From Ovoidimarina sp038744785 (GTDB lineage: Bacteria > Pseudomonadota > Alphaproteobacteria > Rhodobacterales > Rhodobacteraceae): a stretch of 64,000 bases of DNA. The stretch spans positions 45,895 to 109,894 of the forward strand of contig JBCDLX010000019.1 in the NCBI GenBank assembly GCA_038744785.1, in the 5' to 3' direction. The stretch's first letter is position 1. Every line of letters begins with the position of its first letter. The notes under the pieces were generated by a model that saw nothing but the letters and a program-made list of their open reading frames with translations, made no database searches and was not told the DNA's origin. Below, one piece after another: positions 52,611 through 62,036 of the stretch. The position numbers and the translations under genes are program-made.

Positions 52611-53237
52611 ATGCTACGATACCTTACGTGGGATGCTCTCAACCATTATCCAAAGCTGCGCGACAGCATGTTCCTAGACCGCGCGACACAATTTCGGGCG
52701 CGGCTGAAATGGGAGGTCACAGTCGACCAGAACGGGTTTGAGCGTGACCAATATGACGGTTTGCCTGGGGTCATTTACACGATCTGGGAGCGGCCGGATG
52801 GCACCCACGGCGGGTCGATGCGGTTCCTGCCAACGACAGGGCGGACAATGCTTGCCGAGCACTTTTCGTCCCTAACCCAAGGGGTCGAAATCGCCAGTCC
52901 GCATATCTGGGAGTGTACCCGGTTCTGTCTTGCACCGGGCGCCGGGAACCGAACTGCGCCTGCGCTGATGCTTGCCGGGCTGGACCTGGGCCTTGGTCAC
53001 GGGCTCAGCCACTCGGTCGGGGTGTTCGATGCGCCGATGGTGCGGATCTACGCCCGGCTGGGCTGGCCACCGGCGGTTTTGGGCACTCAAGGATCTGGGC
53101 GCACCGCAATCTCGGCCGGGCTTTGGGCCTTTGAGCCTGCACTTCGCCCGGTCTTGCTGCGCCGTGCCCGTGTTTCCGCGAAAGATGCGGATAGATGGTA
53201 TGCGCAAGCCTTCGAAGGTGGCGTACGCGCGGCCTGA
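52611..53237 (+). CDS. luxI: acyl-homoserine-lactone synthase (LuxI family)
   Basis: Makes an N-acyl-homoserine lactone from S-adenosylmethionine and acyl-ACP. 208 residues. All the usual conserved residues are visible: Arg24, Phe28, Trp34 (DRATQFRARLKWEV), Asp46 and Asp49, Arg71 (GSMRFLP), Glu101 and Arg104 (WECTRFCL). Near 128 the position often tied to acyl preference reads LSHSVGVFD. The ATG at 52611 follows a GGACCGGCAG sequence. The helicase start follows 43 bases after its stop. Confidence 0.94.
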   Translation: MLRYLTWDALNHYPKLRDSMFLDRATQFRARLKWEVTVDQNGFERDQYDGLPGVIYTIWERPDGTHGGSMRFLPTTGRTMLAEHFSSLTQGVEIASPHIWECTRFCLAPGAGNRTAPALMLAGLDLGLGHGLSHSVGVFDAPMVRIYARLGWPPAVLGTQGSGRTAISAGLWAFEPALRPVLLRRARVSAKDADRWYAQAFEGGVRAA

Positions 53238-53280
53238 CTTCTGCTGGCAGGTGAGTAGTTGGACCGATATGGTCTGCCCC

Positions 53281-54810
53281 ATGACGTCGACCTCCCTTGC
53301 CCTTTCCGACGACCAGGCCGAAGCCTATGATTTGGTGACCGAGCTTCTGCGCGGTGCCGGTGTCGATCTTGATAAAGCCATGACGACGCCACAGGCCGAA
53401 GGACGCGAGTCGGTTTTGGCGGTGCTTGGCAAGGCCGGAACCGGAAAAACGCTTCTACTTGCAGAACTGACGCGGGCCGCCAAGGCCGCCGGGGTCGAGA
53501 TCGTGTCGGGCGATTTTGAAAGCCGCCGCGCCCGCGAGCGCCGCACACTTGCGATCCTTGCACCAACGAATAAAGCCGCCAGTGTCCTGCGCGGCCGGGG
53601 GGTGCCTGCGACAACCATCCATCGGATCATCTACACGCCGGTTTACGATCCCGAATTCGAGAAGGTGGCCGAATGGCTTGCGGGCGACGGTGAGCGCCCC
53701 GAGATTGAGGCCCTGACTGATGCCGCTTTAGACCGCGCAAAGGCATTCTACGATGCGCACGGATCGGTTCCGGGCGCGTTGGCGGCCGCAGGCCTTCGTG
53801 GATCCGACTTTATCACCGGCTGGAAACGACGCGAGGACCCGCTGGATATCGGCTTTGTCGACGAAACGTCGATGCTTGACGAAAAACAGTTCGATGACCT
53901 GAAAGAGATCTTTCCGACGCTGCTTCTGTTCGGAGATCCGGCTCAGCTTGCGCCGGTGAACCAGTCTGGTGCAATGGTTTTCGATGCTTTGCCCGAACCG
54001 CGCAAGCTGGAGTTGACGCGCGTTCATCGACAAGTGGCGGGAAGTCCTATTCTGGATCTGGCCCACGCGCTGGCCGACCCTGCGCTCGACTTCGAAGGTT
54101 TTGAACGCATGGTCGAGGATATCGCGCGGACCGATGACCGGGTGATTGTCGCCCCTCGGGTGGATGCGACGATGATGGCCCGATCGCCGGTTCTGGTCTG
54201 GCGCAATGCAACGCGTATCCGCCTGATCCATGCCTTTCGTGCAGCGCACGGGGCCCCGGCCGATGCGCTTCTGCCAGGCGAGCCCCTGATTTGCGACGGA
54301 ATCGAGTTGCCCCTGAAACACCGCAAGCGGCGCATTGACCTCGAAGCACGGGGGCTGATCAAGGGCGCGCAAGCGATCTATCTTGGTGCGGGTCGCCGCC
54401 CGGGCTTTTCGCGGCTGCACCTTGTTGGCGCAGCCGATCCGCAAATCTCTGTCGCGTCTATTGTAAAAATAGAAATGCCGGACGCGGACGAACCCTTCAT
54501 TCCGTTCGCCGCGACGATGGGGGCAGCGTTCTTGCACGGCGCAGCAGTCACGATCCACAAGGCCCAAGGATCGCAGTGGGACGATGTCCAGGTCTTTGCA
54601 CCTGACCTATATGCTGCCGCGCGCGCGGGCCGGGTCGAAGCCGGGCTGCCGTTATGGAAACGCCTTGCCTATGTCGCGGTCACGCGCGCGGCCGAGCGGC
54701 TGTTCTGGGTCACCCGCTATCGTCTGGCCAAGCCCGAATCGGTGCTTGGCACAGACGATCTTACGGCACCCGCTGCTCCATTGAAGCTGGATGGGGACGA
54801 GACGACTTAG
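53281..54810 (+). CDS. ATP-dependent RecD-like DNA helicase (AAA family)
   Basis: 509 residues from the ATG at 53281 (an ATG at 53269 also in frame). Superfamily 1 helicase: Walker A VLGKAGTGKTLLL near 49-61, motif Ia LAPTNKAASVLRG near 95, a DETSML Walker B near 198 and the QLAPV loop near 223; near the C-terminus a UvrD-like AVTIHKAQGSQW (motif V) near 422 and YVAVTRAAERLFWVT (motif VI) near 462. It lacks RecBC-interaction parts, so it is a stand-alone RecD2-type or phage-like helicase, probably in DNA repair. Confidence 0.88.
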   Translation: MTSTSLALSDDQAEAYDLVTELLRGAGVDLDKAMTTPQAEGRESVLAVLGKAGTGKTLLLAELTRAAKAAGVEIVSGDFESRRARERRTLAILAPTNKAASVLRGRGVPATTIHRIIYTPVYDPEFEKVAEWLAGDGERPEIEALTDAALDRAKAFYDAHGSVPGALAAAGLRGSDFITGWKRREDPLDIGFVDETSMLDEKQFDDLKEIFPTLLLFGDPAQLAPVNQSGAMVFDALPEPRKLELTRVHRQVAGSPILDLAHALADPALDFEGFERMVEDIARTDDRVIVAPRVDATMMARSPVLVWRNATRIRLIHAFRAAHGAPADALLPGEPLICDGIELPLKHRKRRIDLEARGLIKGAQAIYLGAGRRPGFSRLHLVGAADPQISVASIVKIEMPDADEPFIPFAATMGAAFLHGAAVTIHKAQGSQWDDVQVFAPDLYAAARAGRVEAGLPLWKRLAYVAVTRAAERLFWVTRYRLAKPESVLGTDDLTAPAAPLKLDGDETT

Positions 54811-54870
54811 TCGGATGTTTATCAGCCGTTCGCGCCACCCACCACAGTTGGACGATTTGGGCGGGTTCGC

Positions 54871-55623
54871 TCAGCCCCGCAGGTAGCGGAAGAACGCGGA
54901 GGCGCCCCAACCGGCAGCAATCGCAATTGCAAGCGACATCAAACCATAAACAAGCGGTTGTTCCCGGGACAGGTTGAACAGAAAGCGTTCCAGCCCAACC
55001 TTCCGCACGTCGATCACGGTCTCGTAGCTGTCTACGACGCGACCGTTACGCGTCAGAAAAAAACGTGCCGTGTAATCGCCCTCTGTCAGGTTGGCGGGAA
55101 GCCGTATTGCGGTGTCAAAAAGCGTGGATTCAGTAAATGTGACCGTACCGATATTTGTCTGATAAAGGTTCTCGTCCTCGCGTATGCGGATCAACGCATC
55201 GACAAAGGCCGCGACGTCCCCCACCATCGAGGCTGCGCCCACCGACCGGATCGCGCGTCGGACGGAAATCTTGTGGCGCAGGTCGGCCGTGTCGCTAAGG
55301 ACCGCATCCCAATCATCCGAGGTCGCCACGGCATAAAAGGAGGGTGCTTGGCTGATATCCGCGCCTTCAACATTCACCCATATGCCGAAATACCGGTCCT
55401 TCCTGCGGACGACCACAGGCTTAGACGGACCGGACACTGTGATGACAACCTGCAAGGGCGCATCGCCGGGGATCGGGGTCTCGCGCTTGACCGCACCGAA
55501 AATCAGGATCTCGGATCCGTCGAAGTTCGTGTTGATCGAAATCCGGTTCTGGCTGAGCGCTGCGACGACCTCTTCACCGTGCGCGGGCAACGCCAGCATC
55601 AGAAGGAAAAGCAGAAGGCGCAT
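54871..55623 (-). CDS. TIGR02186 family protein (Alph_Pro_TM)
   Basis: 250 residues. Signal peptide (1-16, ending AHGE), then an exported domain starting EVVAALSQNRISINTNFDGS, and a C-terminal membrane helix (LMSLAIAIAAGWGASAFF near 227-244). The family is restricted to alphaproteobacteria and usually lies directly after a TauE/SafE gene, as here (TGATG overlap). The function is unknown; a periplasmic accessory to the transporter is the likely reading. Confidence 0.88.
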   Translation of the reverse strand: MRLLLFLLMLALPAHGEEVVAALSQNRISINTNFDGSEILIFGAVKRETPIPGDAPLQVVITVSGPSKPVVVRRKDRYFGIWVNVEGADISQAPSFYAVATSDDWDAVLSDTADLRHKISVRRAIRSVGAASMVGDVAAFVDALIRIREDENLYQTNIGTVTFTESTLFDTAIRLPANLTEGDYTARFFLTRNGRVVDSYETVIDVRKVGLERFLFNLSREQPLVYGLMSLAIAIAAGWGASAFFRYLRG

Positions 55624-56537
55624 CAGTGCCCTCCCGCCGTGCCGATGGAATACAGCTCTGCCGGCTGGATCAGAAGGTCCAGTGCCAGTTTACCGCAGAC
55701 CACAAGAACCATGATCGCCAGAAGAATTCGCAACTGCTCGGCTTTAAGCTTCGTACCGATCTGGGTCCCGATCTGGGCGCCAATTACCCCGCCCACGAGC
55801 AATAGGACAGCCAGCACCATATCAACGGTAAAATTCGTTGTGGCGTGCAGAAGCGTCGTGAAAGCGGTGACGAAAATGATCTGAAAAAGCGAGGTTCCGA
55901 CCACAACCTTGGTCGGCATGCCCAGCAGATAAATCATCGCCGGCACCATGATGAAGCCGCCGCCCACACCCATGATCGCCGCGAGAACACCGACAACGAC
56001 ACCGACAAGAACCGGAGGGATGACCGAAATGTAAAGCCCCGACGTCCGGAACTTCATCTTCAGGGGCAGCGCGTGAACAAGACCGTGCTTCCGACGCTCC
56101 TTCGGCCGACCGGCGCGTGTCTTGCGCAGTGCCGACAGCGACTCAACAAACATCAGCGATCCGATGACGCCAAGAAAGACCACGTAGCTGAGCCGGACCA
56201 AGAGATCGACTTGCCCGATTTCCTTCAGCGCGTTGAAAAGCTGAACGCCCAGGGCGGCACCGATGAGACCGCCAACTAGCAACACGGTGCCCATTCTGAA
56301 ATCGACGGTTCTCCGCCTAAGATGTGCAAGCACGCCTGAGAAGGATGAAGCCACGATCTGATTTGCTTCGGTGGCGACGGCGACGGCCGGAGGTATGCCG
56401 ATAAAAAACAGTAGCGGGGTCATCAGGAATCCGCCGCCCACACCGAACATTCCGGAGAGCACACCGACCATGCCGCCGAGACCCAAAAGCAGGAACGCGT
56501 TAACCGAAACCTCGGCGATCGGCAGGTAAATTTGCAT
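55623..56537 (-). CDS. TauE/SafE family sulfite/sulfonate exporter
   Basis: 304 residues, about eight membrane helices. Two repeats carry the family motif: GMVGVLSGMFGVGGGFLMTPLLFF near residues 21-44 (shown in parts: GMFGVGGGFLMTP) and GVLAAIMGVGGGFIMVPAM near 183. These carriers export small sulfur or carboxyl compounds such as sulfoacetate or sulfite. The TIGR02186 partner follows with a one-base overlap. It begins 90 bases downstream of the ABC permease gene, on the same strand. Confidence 0.9.
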   Translation of the reverse strand: MQIYLPIAEVSVNAFLLLGLGGMVGVLSGMFGVGGGFLMTPLLFFIGIPPAVAVATEANQIVASSFSGVLAHLRRRTVDFRMGTVLLVGGLIGAALGVQLFNALKEIGQVDLLVRLSYVVFLGVIGSLMFVESLSALRKTRAGRPKERRKHGLVHALPLKMKFRTSGLYISVIPPVLVGVVVGVLAAIMGVGGGFIMVPAMIYLLGMPTKVVVGTSLFQIIFVTAFTTLLHATTNFTVDMVLAVLLLVGGVIGAQIGTQIGTKLKAEQLRILLAIMVLVVCGKLALDLLIQPAELYSIGTAGGH

Positions 56538-56627
56538 GGAACAACCTTACAAGCTGGGAAGACCATTACAAACAGCGGCCCGAAGCCGAAAGCCCCTTTC
56601 GCATGAAAACTGTAGCAGGACGCGCGG

Positions 56628-57593
56628 CTAGCGTTCCTTGACGTAAGGCTCTCCGCCTGCACGCGGTGGAATGGCACGACCCACAAAGCCGGCCAAGATC
56701 ACGACCGTTAGGATGTAAGGCAGCGCCTGCATGAATTGGACGGGAAGCGTGACCCCCAAAATTTCGATATTCTGGTAGCGGTTGCCAATTGCCTCAAGAA
56801 ATCCAAACAGCAGACAGGCGTAAAGCGCGTGCCACGGCCGCCACTTGGCAAAGATCAGCGCGGCGAGTGCAATGAACCCGCGACCGGCGCTCATATCTTT
56901 GACGAAACCGGCGGCCAGACCGGTGGCCAGGTACGCGCCCGCAAGGCCGCACAGAATCCCGCAGATGCCAACGGCAATGAAGCGAAGCTGTGTGACCGAA
57001 ATACCGGCAGTGTCCACGGCGCCCGGGTTTTCGCCTACAGCCCGCAATCTGAGACCAAACCGGGTGCGGTAGAGAAGCCACCAGGAAAACGGCACTGCTG
57101 CAATCGCGACGTAGACAAGGATCGTGTGGCCCGAAATCAGTTCGGAATAGACGGGACCCAGAACCGGAACACTGTCCAACACGCCCGCAAGCGGCCATTC
57201 GAGCGACGAAAACCGCGCCCCGCCATCAAGCGACGGCGTGCGTCCGCCTTGCTGAAACCAGTCCTGCGCGATCAACACCGTCAGCCCGGCAGCGAGAAAG
57301 TTGATAGCCACGCCCGAGATCAGTTGATTGCCTCGGAAGGTGATCGAAGCAAGACCGTGCACGCCCGCCAACGCGAGCGAGGCGACAATGCCCGCCAGAA
57401 GCCCGAGCCAGACAGAGCCGGTAAGCGCCGCAACCGCCGCAGAGAAAAAGGCCGCTGCCAGCATCTTGCCCTCAAGCCCAATGTCAAAGATGCCCGCGCG
57501 TTCCGAGAACAGGCCAGCAAGACAGGCCAGCAAAAGCGGCGTCGCCAGCCGGACAGTTGAATCAAGGATCTGCAGCGCGGTCAGGAAATCCAT
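56628..57593 (-). CDS. nucleoside ABC transporter permease, second subunit
   Basis: 321 residues, about nine hydrophobic helices, BPD_transp_2 type. RAGIFDIGLEGKMLAAAF near 31-48 is the pattern for this family. It is the last gene of the BMP-ATPase-permease-LysE-permease unit and is separated from the LysE gene by 3 bases. With the other permease it forms the membrane channel of the importer. Confidence 0.9.
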   Translation of the reverse strand: MDFLTALQILDSTVRLATPLLLACLAGLFSERAGIFDIGLEGKMLAAAFFSAAVAALTGSVWLGLLAGIVASLALAGVHGLASITFRGNQLISGVAINFLAAGLTVLIAQDWFQQGGRTPSLDGGARFSSLEWPLAGVLDSVPVLGPVYSELISGHTILVYVAIAAVPFSWWLLYRTRFGLRLRAVGENPGAVDTAGISVTQLRFIAVGICGILCGLAGAYLATGLAAGFVKDMSAGRGFIALAALIFAKWRPWHALYACLLFGFLEAIGNRYQNIEILGVTLPVQFMQALPYILTVVILAGFVGRAIPPRAGGEPYVKER

Positions 57594-57596
57594 GGC

Positions 57597-58232
57597 TCAG
57601 CCCCTTTCTGTCGCCATCTTCCAGGCAGCAAAGGCGAAAAAGCCCCCCAGCCCGGCATCGATCCAGCGGCGCCCTGCCGCATACGCGCGGCGAAACGCGG
57701 CGGCCGACAGGACAATGGCCCAGCCGCCATGACACCCAAAAGAGATGAGCCACGCGCCCAGAACAAAAAGCGCCACGATGGCCAGCCCGCCCCCGGCCGT
57801 TGCTCCAACCGCTGCGATGGCGATCCAGAAGGCAATCGCTTTTGGGTTCGTGATCTGTAGAAGAAGACCCGAAGCGAAGTAGCGCCAGGTCGGGGCGGGC
57901 GCGACCGCCGTGACGCCGATTTCGGGCGGGTCCATCGCTTTTCGGAACGCACCCCAGGCCAGCCAGGCCAGGTAAGCGGCCCCGATCATCCTGATCGCCG
58001 ACATTGCCCATGCGGCTTCGTGGAGGATTAGGCCCACGCCGATCAGGGTCAGCAGATTGATCACCGCGCTTCCGGTAGCGATCCCAGCGGATGCGACCAG
58101 AGCCGGGCCGCGCCCGCGCGCCGTGGCAATACCCAGAAGCATGGCGACGGCGGGACCGGGCGACGAGGCTGCAACAAGCAGAATGGCATAGGCCGCGATG
58201 AACCCCGGTAGGAAGGGAAGAATTTCGCTCAT
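57597..58232 (-). CDS. LysE/RhtB family amino acid exporter
   Basis: 211 residues, about six membrane helices. VAASSPGPAVAMLLGIATARGRG near 21-43 (broken here into PGPAVAMLLGIA and TARGRG) is the LysE start signature with the Pro-Gly-Pro motif. It overlaps the upstream permease stop (ATGA), and its own stop is 3 bases before the second permease gene. So it is truly inside an ABC importer operon, an unusual place. The exported compound could be an amino acid or a purine breakdown product. Confidence 0.88.
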   Translation of the reverse strand: MSEILPFLPGFIAAYAILLVAASSPGPAVAMLLGIATARGRGPALVASAGIATGSAVINLLTLIGVGLILHEAAWAMSAIRMIGAAYLAWLAWGAFRKAMDPPEIGVTAVAPAPTWRYFASGLLLQITNPKAIAFWIAIAAVGATAGGGLAIVALFVLGAWLISFGCHGGWAIVLSAAAFRRAYAAGRRWIDAGLGGFFAFAAWKMATERG

Positions 58233-59350
58233 TCGGCGGCCTCTACGCGCGGGGTCGATTTGCGCGACCGGCGAAGTGCAAGAAACATCCGCTCAAGCGG
58301 CGCCCGCACCATATTATCAAGCGCACCAGTGAAGAGGATCACCAATGCTTGAATAACGACAACAAGCTCACGCGGGACGTTCGTCCAAAGCGCCAGTTCC
58401 GCACCGCCCTGATAAAGGAAACCAAACAGAAGAGCAGCAAGGAAAACCCCGAACGGGTGCGACCGGCCCATCAGCGCCACAGCGATGCCGATAAACCCTG
58501 CACCTTCGACCGAATTCAGAACCAGTCGCTCGGCCTCTCCCATAACGTTGTTGATCGCCATGCACCCCGCAAGCGCGCCCGAGATCAGCATCGCATACAT
58601 CGTGATCCGCACCGGATTAATCCCGGCATAGACCGCCGCTGGCTCCGAATGCCCAAATGCTCGGATCATATAGCCAAGCCGCGTGTGCCAGATCAGCCAC
58701 CAGACCAGAATGCAGGCCGCTACCGCGACGAAGAATGTGACATTTACCGGCGCGCCACGAAAGAGCGGGGTCTCAGAGAACGCCAGCATGTTCTGGAATG
58801 TCGGCAGATGCGTTCCTTCCGGAAAGTAGGCCGTCGCAGGCTCCATCGACCCTTCGGGCTTCAGCACGTTGACGAGCACATAGTTCAAGAGCGCCGCACC
58901 GATGAAGTTGAACATGATCGTCGTGATCACGATGTGGCTGCCGCGCTTGGCCTGAAGATAGGCCGGGATCGCTGCCCAGGCCGCGCCGAACAGCGCACCG
59001 CCCAGAATGGCCGCTGGCAGCGCGAGTGACCAATGTGGCCATGGAACGGTTAGACAGACCAGCGCAACCCCAAGCCCACCAACTGTCGCTTGCCCTTCGC
59101 CGCCGATGTTGAACAGTCGCGCATGAAATGCGACCGCAACAGCGAGGCCCGTGAACATGAAGTTCGTCGCGTAGTAGAGCGTGTAGCCCCAGCCATATGT
59201 CGACCCAAGCGCTCCGGTGACCATGGTGCGCACCGCCTCAACCGGGCTTTCTCCTATGGCAAGGATCACCAGTCCCGACAACACGAACGCAATCAGAAGG
59301 TTGATAAGCGGGATCAGGATGACATCGGCCCACCTGGGCATTGTTTCCAT
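58229..59350 (-). CDS. nucleoside ABC transporter permease, first subunit
   Basis: 373 residues with about nine to ten membrane helices. Hydrophobic start (VILIPLINLLIAFVLSGLVI), a FNIGGEGQATVGGLGVAL motif near 85-102, and a hydrophobic C-terminal half; the tail is basic (ALRRSRKSTPRVEAAE). Partner of the second permease at 56.6 kb and of the double-ATPase gene that ends 3 bases upstream. Confidence 0.92.
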   Translation of the reverse strand: METMPRWADVILIPLINLLIAFVLSGLVILAIGESPVEAVRTMVTGALGSTYGWGYTLYYATNFMFTGLAVAVAFHARLFNIGGEGQATVGGLGVALVCLTVPWPHWSLALPAAILGGALFGAAWAAIPAYLQAKRGSHIVITTIMFNFIGAALLNYVLVNVLKPEGSMEPATAYFPEGTHLPTFQNMLAFSETPLFRGAPVNVTFFVAVAACILVWWLIWHTRLGYMIRAFGHSEPAAVYAGINPVRITMYAMLISGALAGCMAINNVMGEAERLVLNSVEGAGFIGIAVALMGRSHPFGVFLAALLFGFLYQGGAELALWTNVPRELVVVIQALVILFTGALDNMVRAPLERMFLALRRSRKSTPRVEAAE

Positions 59351-59353
59351 GGC

Positions 59354-60937
59354 CTAGCCCCCTACCGCCGCCGGCTGCGGCGCGTCATCCACCCCGGCCA
59401 TCAGAAGGCCAAGTTCGCGTTCATCCGTCTCTCCGGGCAAGCGCTCGCCCATGATCCGACCGTCGAACATCACTGCGATCCGGTCCGAGAGCGACATGAT
59501 TTCGTCCAGCTCCACAGACACCAGAAGGATTGCCTTGCCTTCGTCGCGCAGCTCCACGATCCGCTGATGGATAAACTCAATCGCCCCGATATCGACGCCC
59601 CGTGTCGGTTGACCGATAAGAAGAAGGTCGGGGTTCCTCTCGATCTCACGCGCCAGAACGATCTTTTGCTGGTTGCCGCCGGAAAAGTTCTTGGCCGAAA
59701 GCTGCGGGTTTGGCGGACGGACGTCGAAACGGTCCATCTTCCCGGCCGTGTCTTCAACGATAGCGGCATTGTCGATCCGCCAATTGCCAGCGTTATAGCG
59801 GGGATCGTCGTGGTAGCCGAAGGCGACGTTTTCCCAGGCGGCGAAATCCATGATCAGACCCAGATGCTGACGGTCCTCAGGCACATGCGCAATGCCGTCT
59901 TCGCGGCGTGATCGTCCGTCTGAATGGTTGCCGGTCAGATCAAGCGGTTGACCGTTCAAGCGGATCTCGCCAGATCCATGTGCGATCCCGCCAAGGACTT
60001 GCAAAAGCTCTGACTGGCCGTTTCCGGCCACGCCGGCAATTCCCAGGATTTCACCCGCCCGAATATCGAACGATACGCCCTTTAGCCGCTCCACCCCGGC
60101 TTCGTCGATGACTCGAAGATTATTGACCGCCAACACGTCCTTGCCGGGCGTCGCGGGTTTCTTGTCGACGCGCAGTAGGACTTTGCGGCCCACCATCAGT
60201 TCTGCCAATTGCTCGGGGCTTGTGTCCGACGTTTTGACGGTCGCCGTCATCTCACCCCGCCGCATAACGCTTACGGTGTCGGTCACATCCATGATCTCGC
60301 GCAGCTTGTGGGTGATCAGGATGATCGTTTTCCCTTGCTCCTTCAGCCCTTGAAGGATGCGGAACAAATGGTCGGCTTCGGCCGGGGTCAACACTCCGGT
60401 GGGTTCGTCCAGGATCAGGATATCCGCTTGGCGATAAAGCGCCTTCAGGATCTCGACCCGTTGCTGCATGCCCACGCCGATTTCTTCGATCAAGGCGTCA
60501 GGGTCGATCTTCAGTTCATACTCTTCGGAAAGGCGGTTCAACTCTGCCCGTGCCTTGGCCAGCGACGGGCGCAACAACGCGCCATCTTCAGCGCCCAGAA
60601 CTACGTTCTCCAGGATCGTAAAATTCTCGACCAGCTTGAAATGCTGGAACACCATCCCAATCCCCGCCGCAATTGCAGCTTGTGAATTCGGGATCTCGGT
60701 CTTCTGGCCACCAACAAAAACCTCGCCCGCGTCGGCTTTGTAAAACCCATACAGGATCGACAGCAGCGTTGATTTACCGGCGCCGTTTTCGCCTATTATG
60801 CCGTGGATCGTTCCGGGCATCACCCGGATCGAAATATCCTTGTTGGCCTGCACCGGGCCAAAGGCCTTGGAAATGCCCTTAAGCTCAATAGCAGGGGCGG
60901 CCGTTTCCGGCCGCCCCGTATTTTCCTGCGCGTTCAT
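59354..60937 (-). CDS. nucleoside ABC transporter ATP-binding protein (double NBD)
   Basis: 527 residues from the ATG at 60937; the reading frame is open further upstream but enters the BMP gene. Two ABC domains as in RbsA/YufO types: the first has GENGAGKST near residue 52 and LDEPTGVLTPAE near 172; the second has GVAGNGQSELL near 300, signature NFSGGNQQK near 410 and LLIGQPTRGVDIGA near 430. It powers import by the two permeases. Confidence 0.94.
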   Translation of the reverse strand: MNAQENTGRPETAAPAIELKGISKAFGPVQANKDISIRVMPGTIHGIIGENGAGKSTLLSILYGFYKADAGEVFVGGQKTEIPNSQAAIAAGIGMVFQHFKLVENFTILENVVLGAEDGALLRPSLAKARAELNRLSEEYELKIDPDALIEEIGVGMQQRVEILKALYRQADILILDEPTGVLTPAEADHLFRILQGLKEQGKTIILITHKLREIMDVTDTVSVMRRGEMTATVKTSDTSPEQLAELMVGRKVLLRVDKKPATPGKDVLAVNNLRVIDEAGVERLKGVSFDIRAGEILGIAGVAGNGQSELLQVLGGIAHGSGEIRLNGQPLDLTGNHSDGRSRREDGIAHVPEDRQHLGLIMDFAAWENVAFGYHDDPRYNAGNWRIDNAAIVEDTAGKMDRFDVRPPNPQLSAKNFSGGNQQKIVLAREIERNPDLLLIGQPTRGVDIGAIEFIHQRIVELRDEGKAILLVSVELDEIMSLSDRIAVMFDGRIMGERLPGETDERELGLLMAGVDDAPQPAAVGG

Positions 60938-60941
60938 ATGC

Positions 60942-61946
60942 TTAGAACTGGTGCGCCGGGCAGCTGTCGTTTTCGTAGTAGGCGACGACATTCAGCGACC
61001 CGTCGATGATGGCCGAGCGCGCCGCTTCCACCTGCGCGAGCATATCATCGCTCAGAAGGCTTTCGTTGTTCTCGTCAACGGCGTATCCCACACCTTCTTC
61101 GGCAAGTCCCAGGACCATGCCAGTTCCGGTTTCAAGGGCCTCTCCCGCCTTCATGGATTCATAGACAGCAACATCCACGCGCTTCAGCATCGAGGTCAGG
61201 ACCGAACCCGGGTGCAGGTGGTTCTGGTTCGAGTCTACGCCAATAGAAAAGATACCTTCATCCGCGGCAGTCTGCAGCACGCCGACCCCTGTGCCGCCAG
61301 CCGCCGCATATACGACGTCCGCCCCTTGACCGATTTGCGACCGGGTCAGTTCAGCACCCTTCACCGGATCGTTCCACGCGGCTGGTGTCGTACCCGTCAT
61401 GTTGGCCACGATGTTGATGTCCGGGTTCACCGATTTAGCGCCTTGCGCGTAACCGCAACCGAAATGCCGGATCAGCGGAATATCCATTCCGCCTACGAAG
61501 CCGATCGTGCCGGATTCCGACGCCATCGCTGCCAGCATACCGACAAGGTAAGAGCCCTGGTGCTCCTGGAACGAAATCATCAGGACGTTGTCTGGGATTT
61601 CGGGGATGAACCCGTCGATATTGACGAACTTGGTGTCCGGATAGTCACCTGCCACCGCTTCGACCGGTCCTGCAAATGCAAACCCTGTTGTGATCACCGG
61701 GTTAAAGCCCTGCTCGGCAAACCGACGCAGCGCCTGTTCGCGTTGCGCTTCCGAAGTCAGTTCGATGTCGCGGTAGGTGCCGCCGGTTTCCTGCGCCCAA
61801 CGCTCTGCGCCGTTAAACGCCGCTTCATTGAACGACTTGTCGAACTTGCCGCCCAAATCGAAGATAAGTGCAGGCTCGGCCAGCGCGGACCCGGCGCTAA
61901 GCGCCAAGGCGGCAGCTGCGCCAAGAAGAGACTGGAACTTTGTCAT
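60942..61946 (-). CDS. BMP family nucleoside-binding protein
   Basis: 334 residues from the ATG at 61946. Signal peptide (1-22, ALA-E), then a PnrA/Med-like periplasmic binding fold: LIFDLGGKFDKSFNEAAF near 27-44, and GIFSIGVDSNQNHLHPG near 229. This family binds purine nucleosides (inosine, guanosine, adenosine). It is the first gene of the importer operon and has a signal-rich upstream region. The stop lies 4 bases before the ATPase start. Confidence 0.93.
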   Translation of the reverse strand: MTKFQSLLGAAAALALSAGSALAEPALIFDLGGKFDKSFNEAAFNGAERWAQETGGTYRDIELTSEAQREQALRRFAEQGFNPVITTGFAFAGPVEAVAGDYPDTKFVNIDGFIPEIPDNVLMISFQEHQGSYLVGMLAAMASESGTIGFVGGMDIPLIRHFGCGYAQGAKSVNPDINIVANMTGTTPAAWNDPVKGAELTRSQIGQGADVVYAAAGGTGVGVLQTAADEGIFSIGVDSNQNHLHPGSVLTSMLKRVDVAVYESMKAGEALETGTGMVLGLAEEGVGYAVDENNESLLSDDMLAQVEAARSAIIDGSLNVVAYYENDSCPAHQF

Positions 61947-61962
61947 GGATAACTCCCTGATG

Positions 61963-61989
61963 TTTTTTTTGACCGGGGGACCGTCCCCC
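61963..61989 (-). promoter_or_regulatory. leader hairpin and second T8GACC element before the BMP gene
   Basis: GGGGGA CCG TCCCCC (61975-61989, plus-strand view) makes a 6-bp stem. It abuts TTTTTTTTGACC at 61963-61974, which repeats the T-run-GACC of the operator 100 bases further upstream. It lies in the 5' leader just ahead of the ribosome-binding site (GGGAG), so it may affect translation or carry a second regulator site. Confidence 0.4.
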
Positions 61990-62036
61990 CCCCGGGGCAT
62001 ACCCGGGCACTGTAGTCCCGTTGGCGATAAAGGGAC

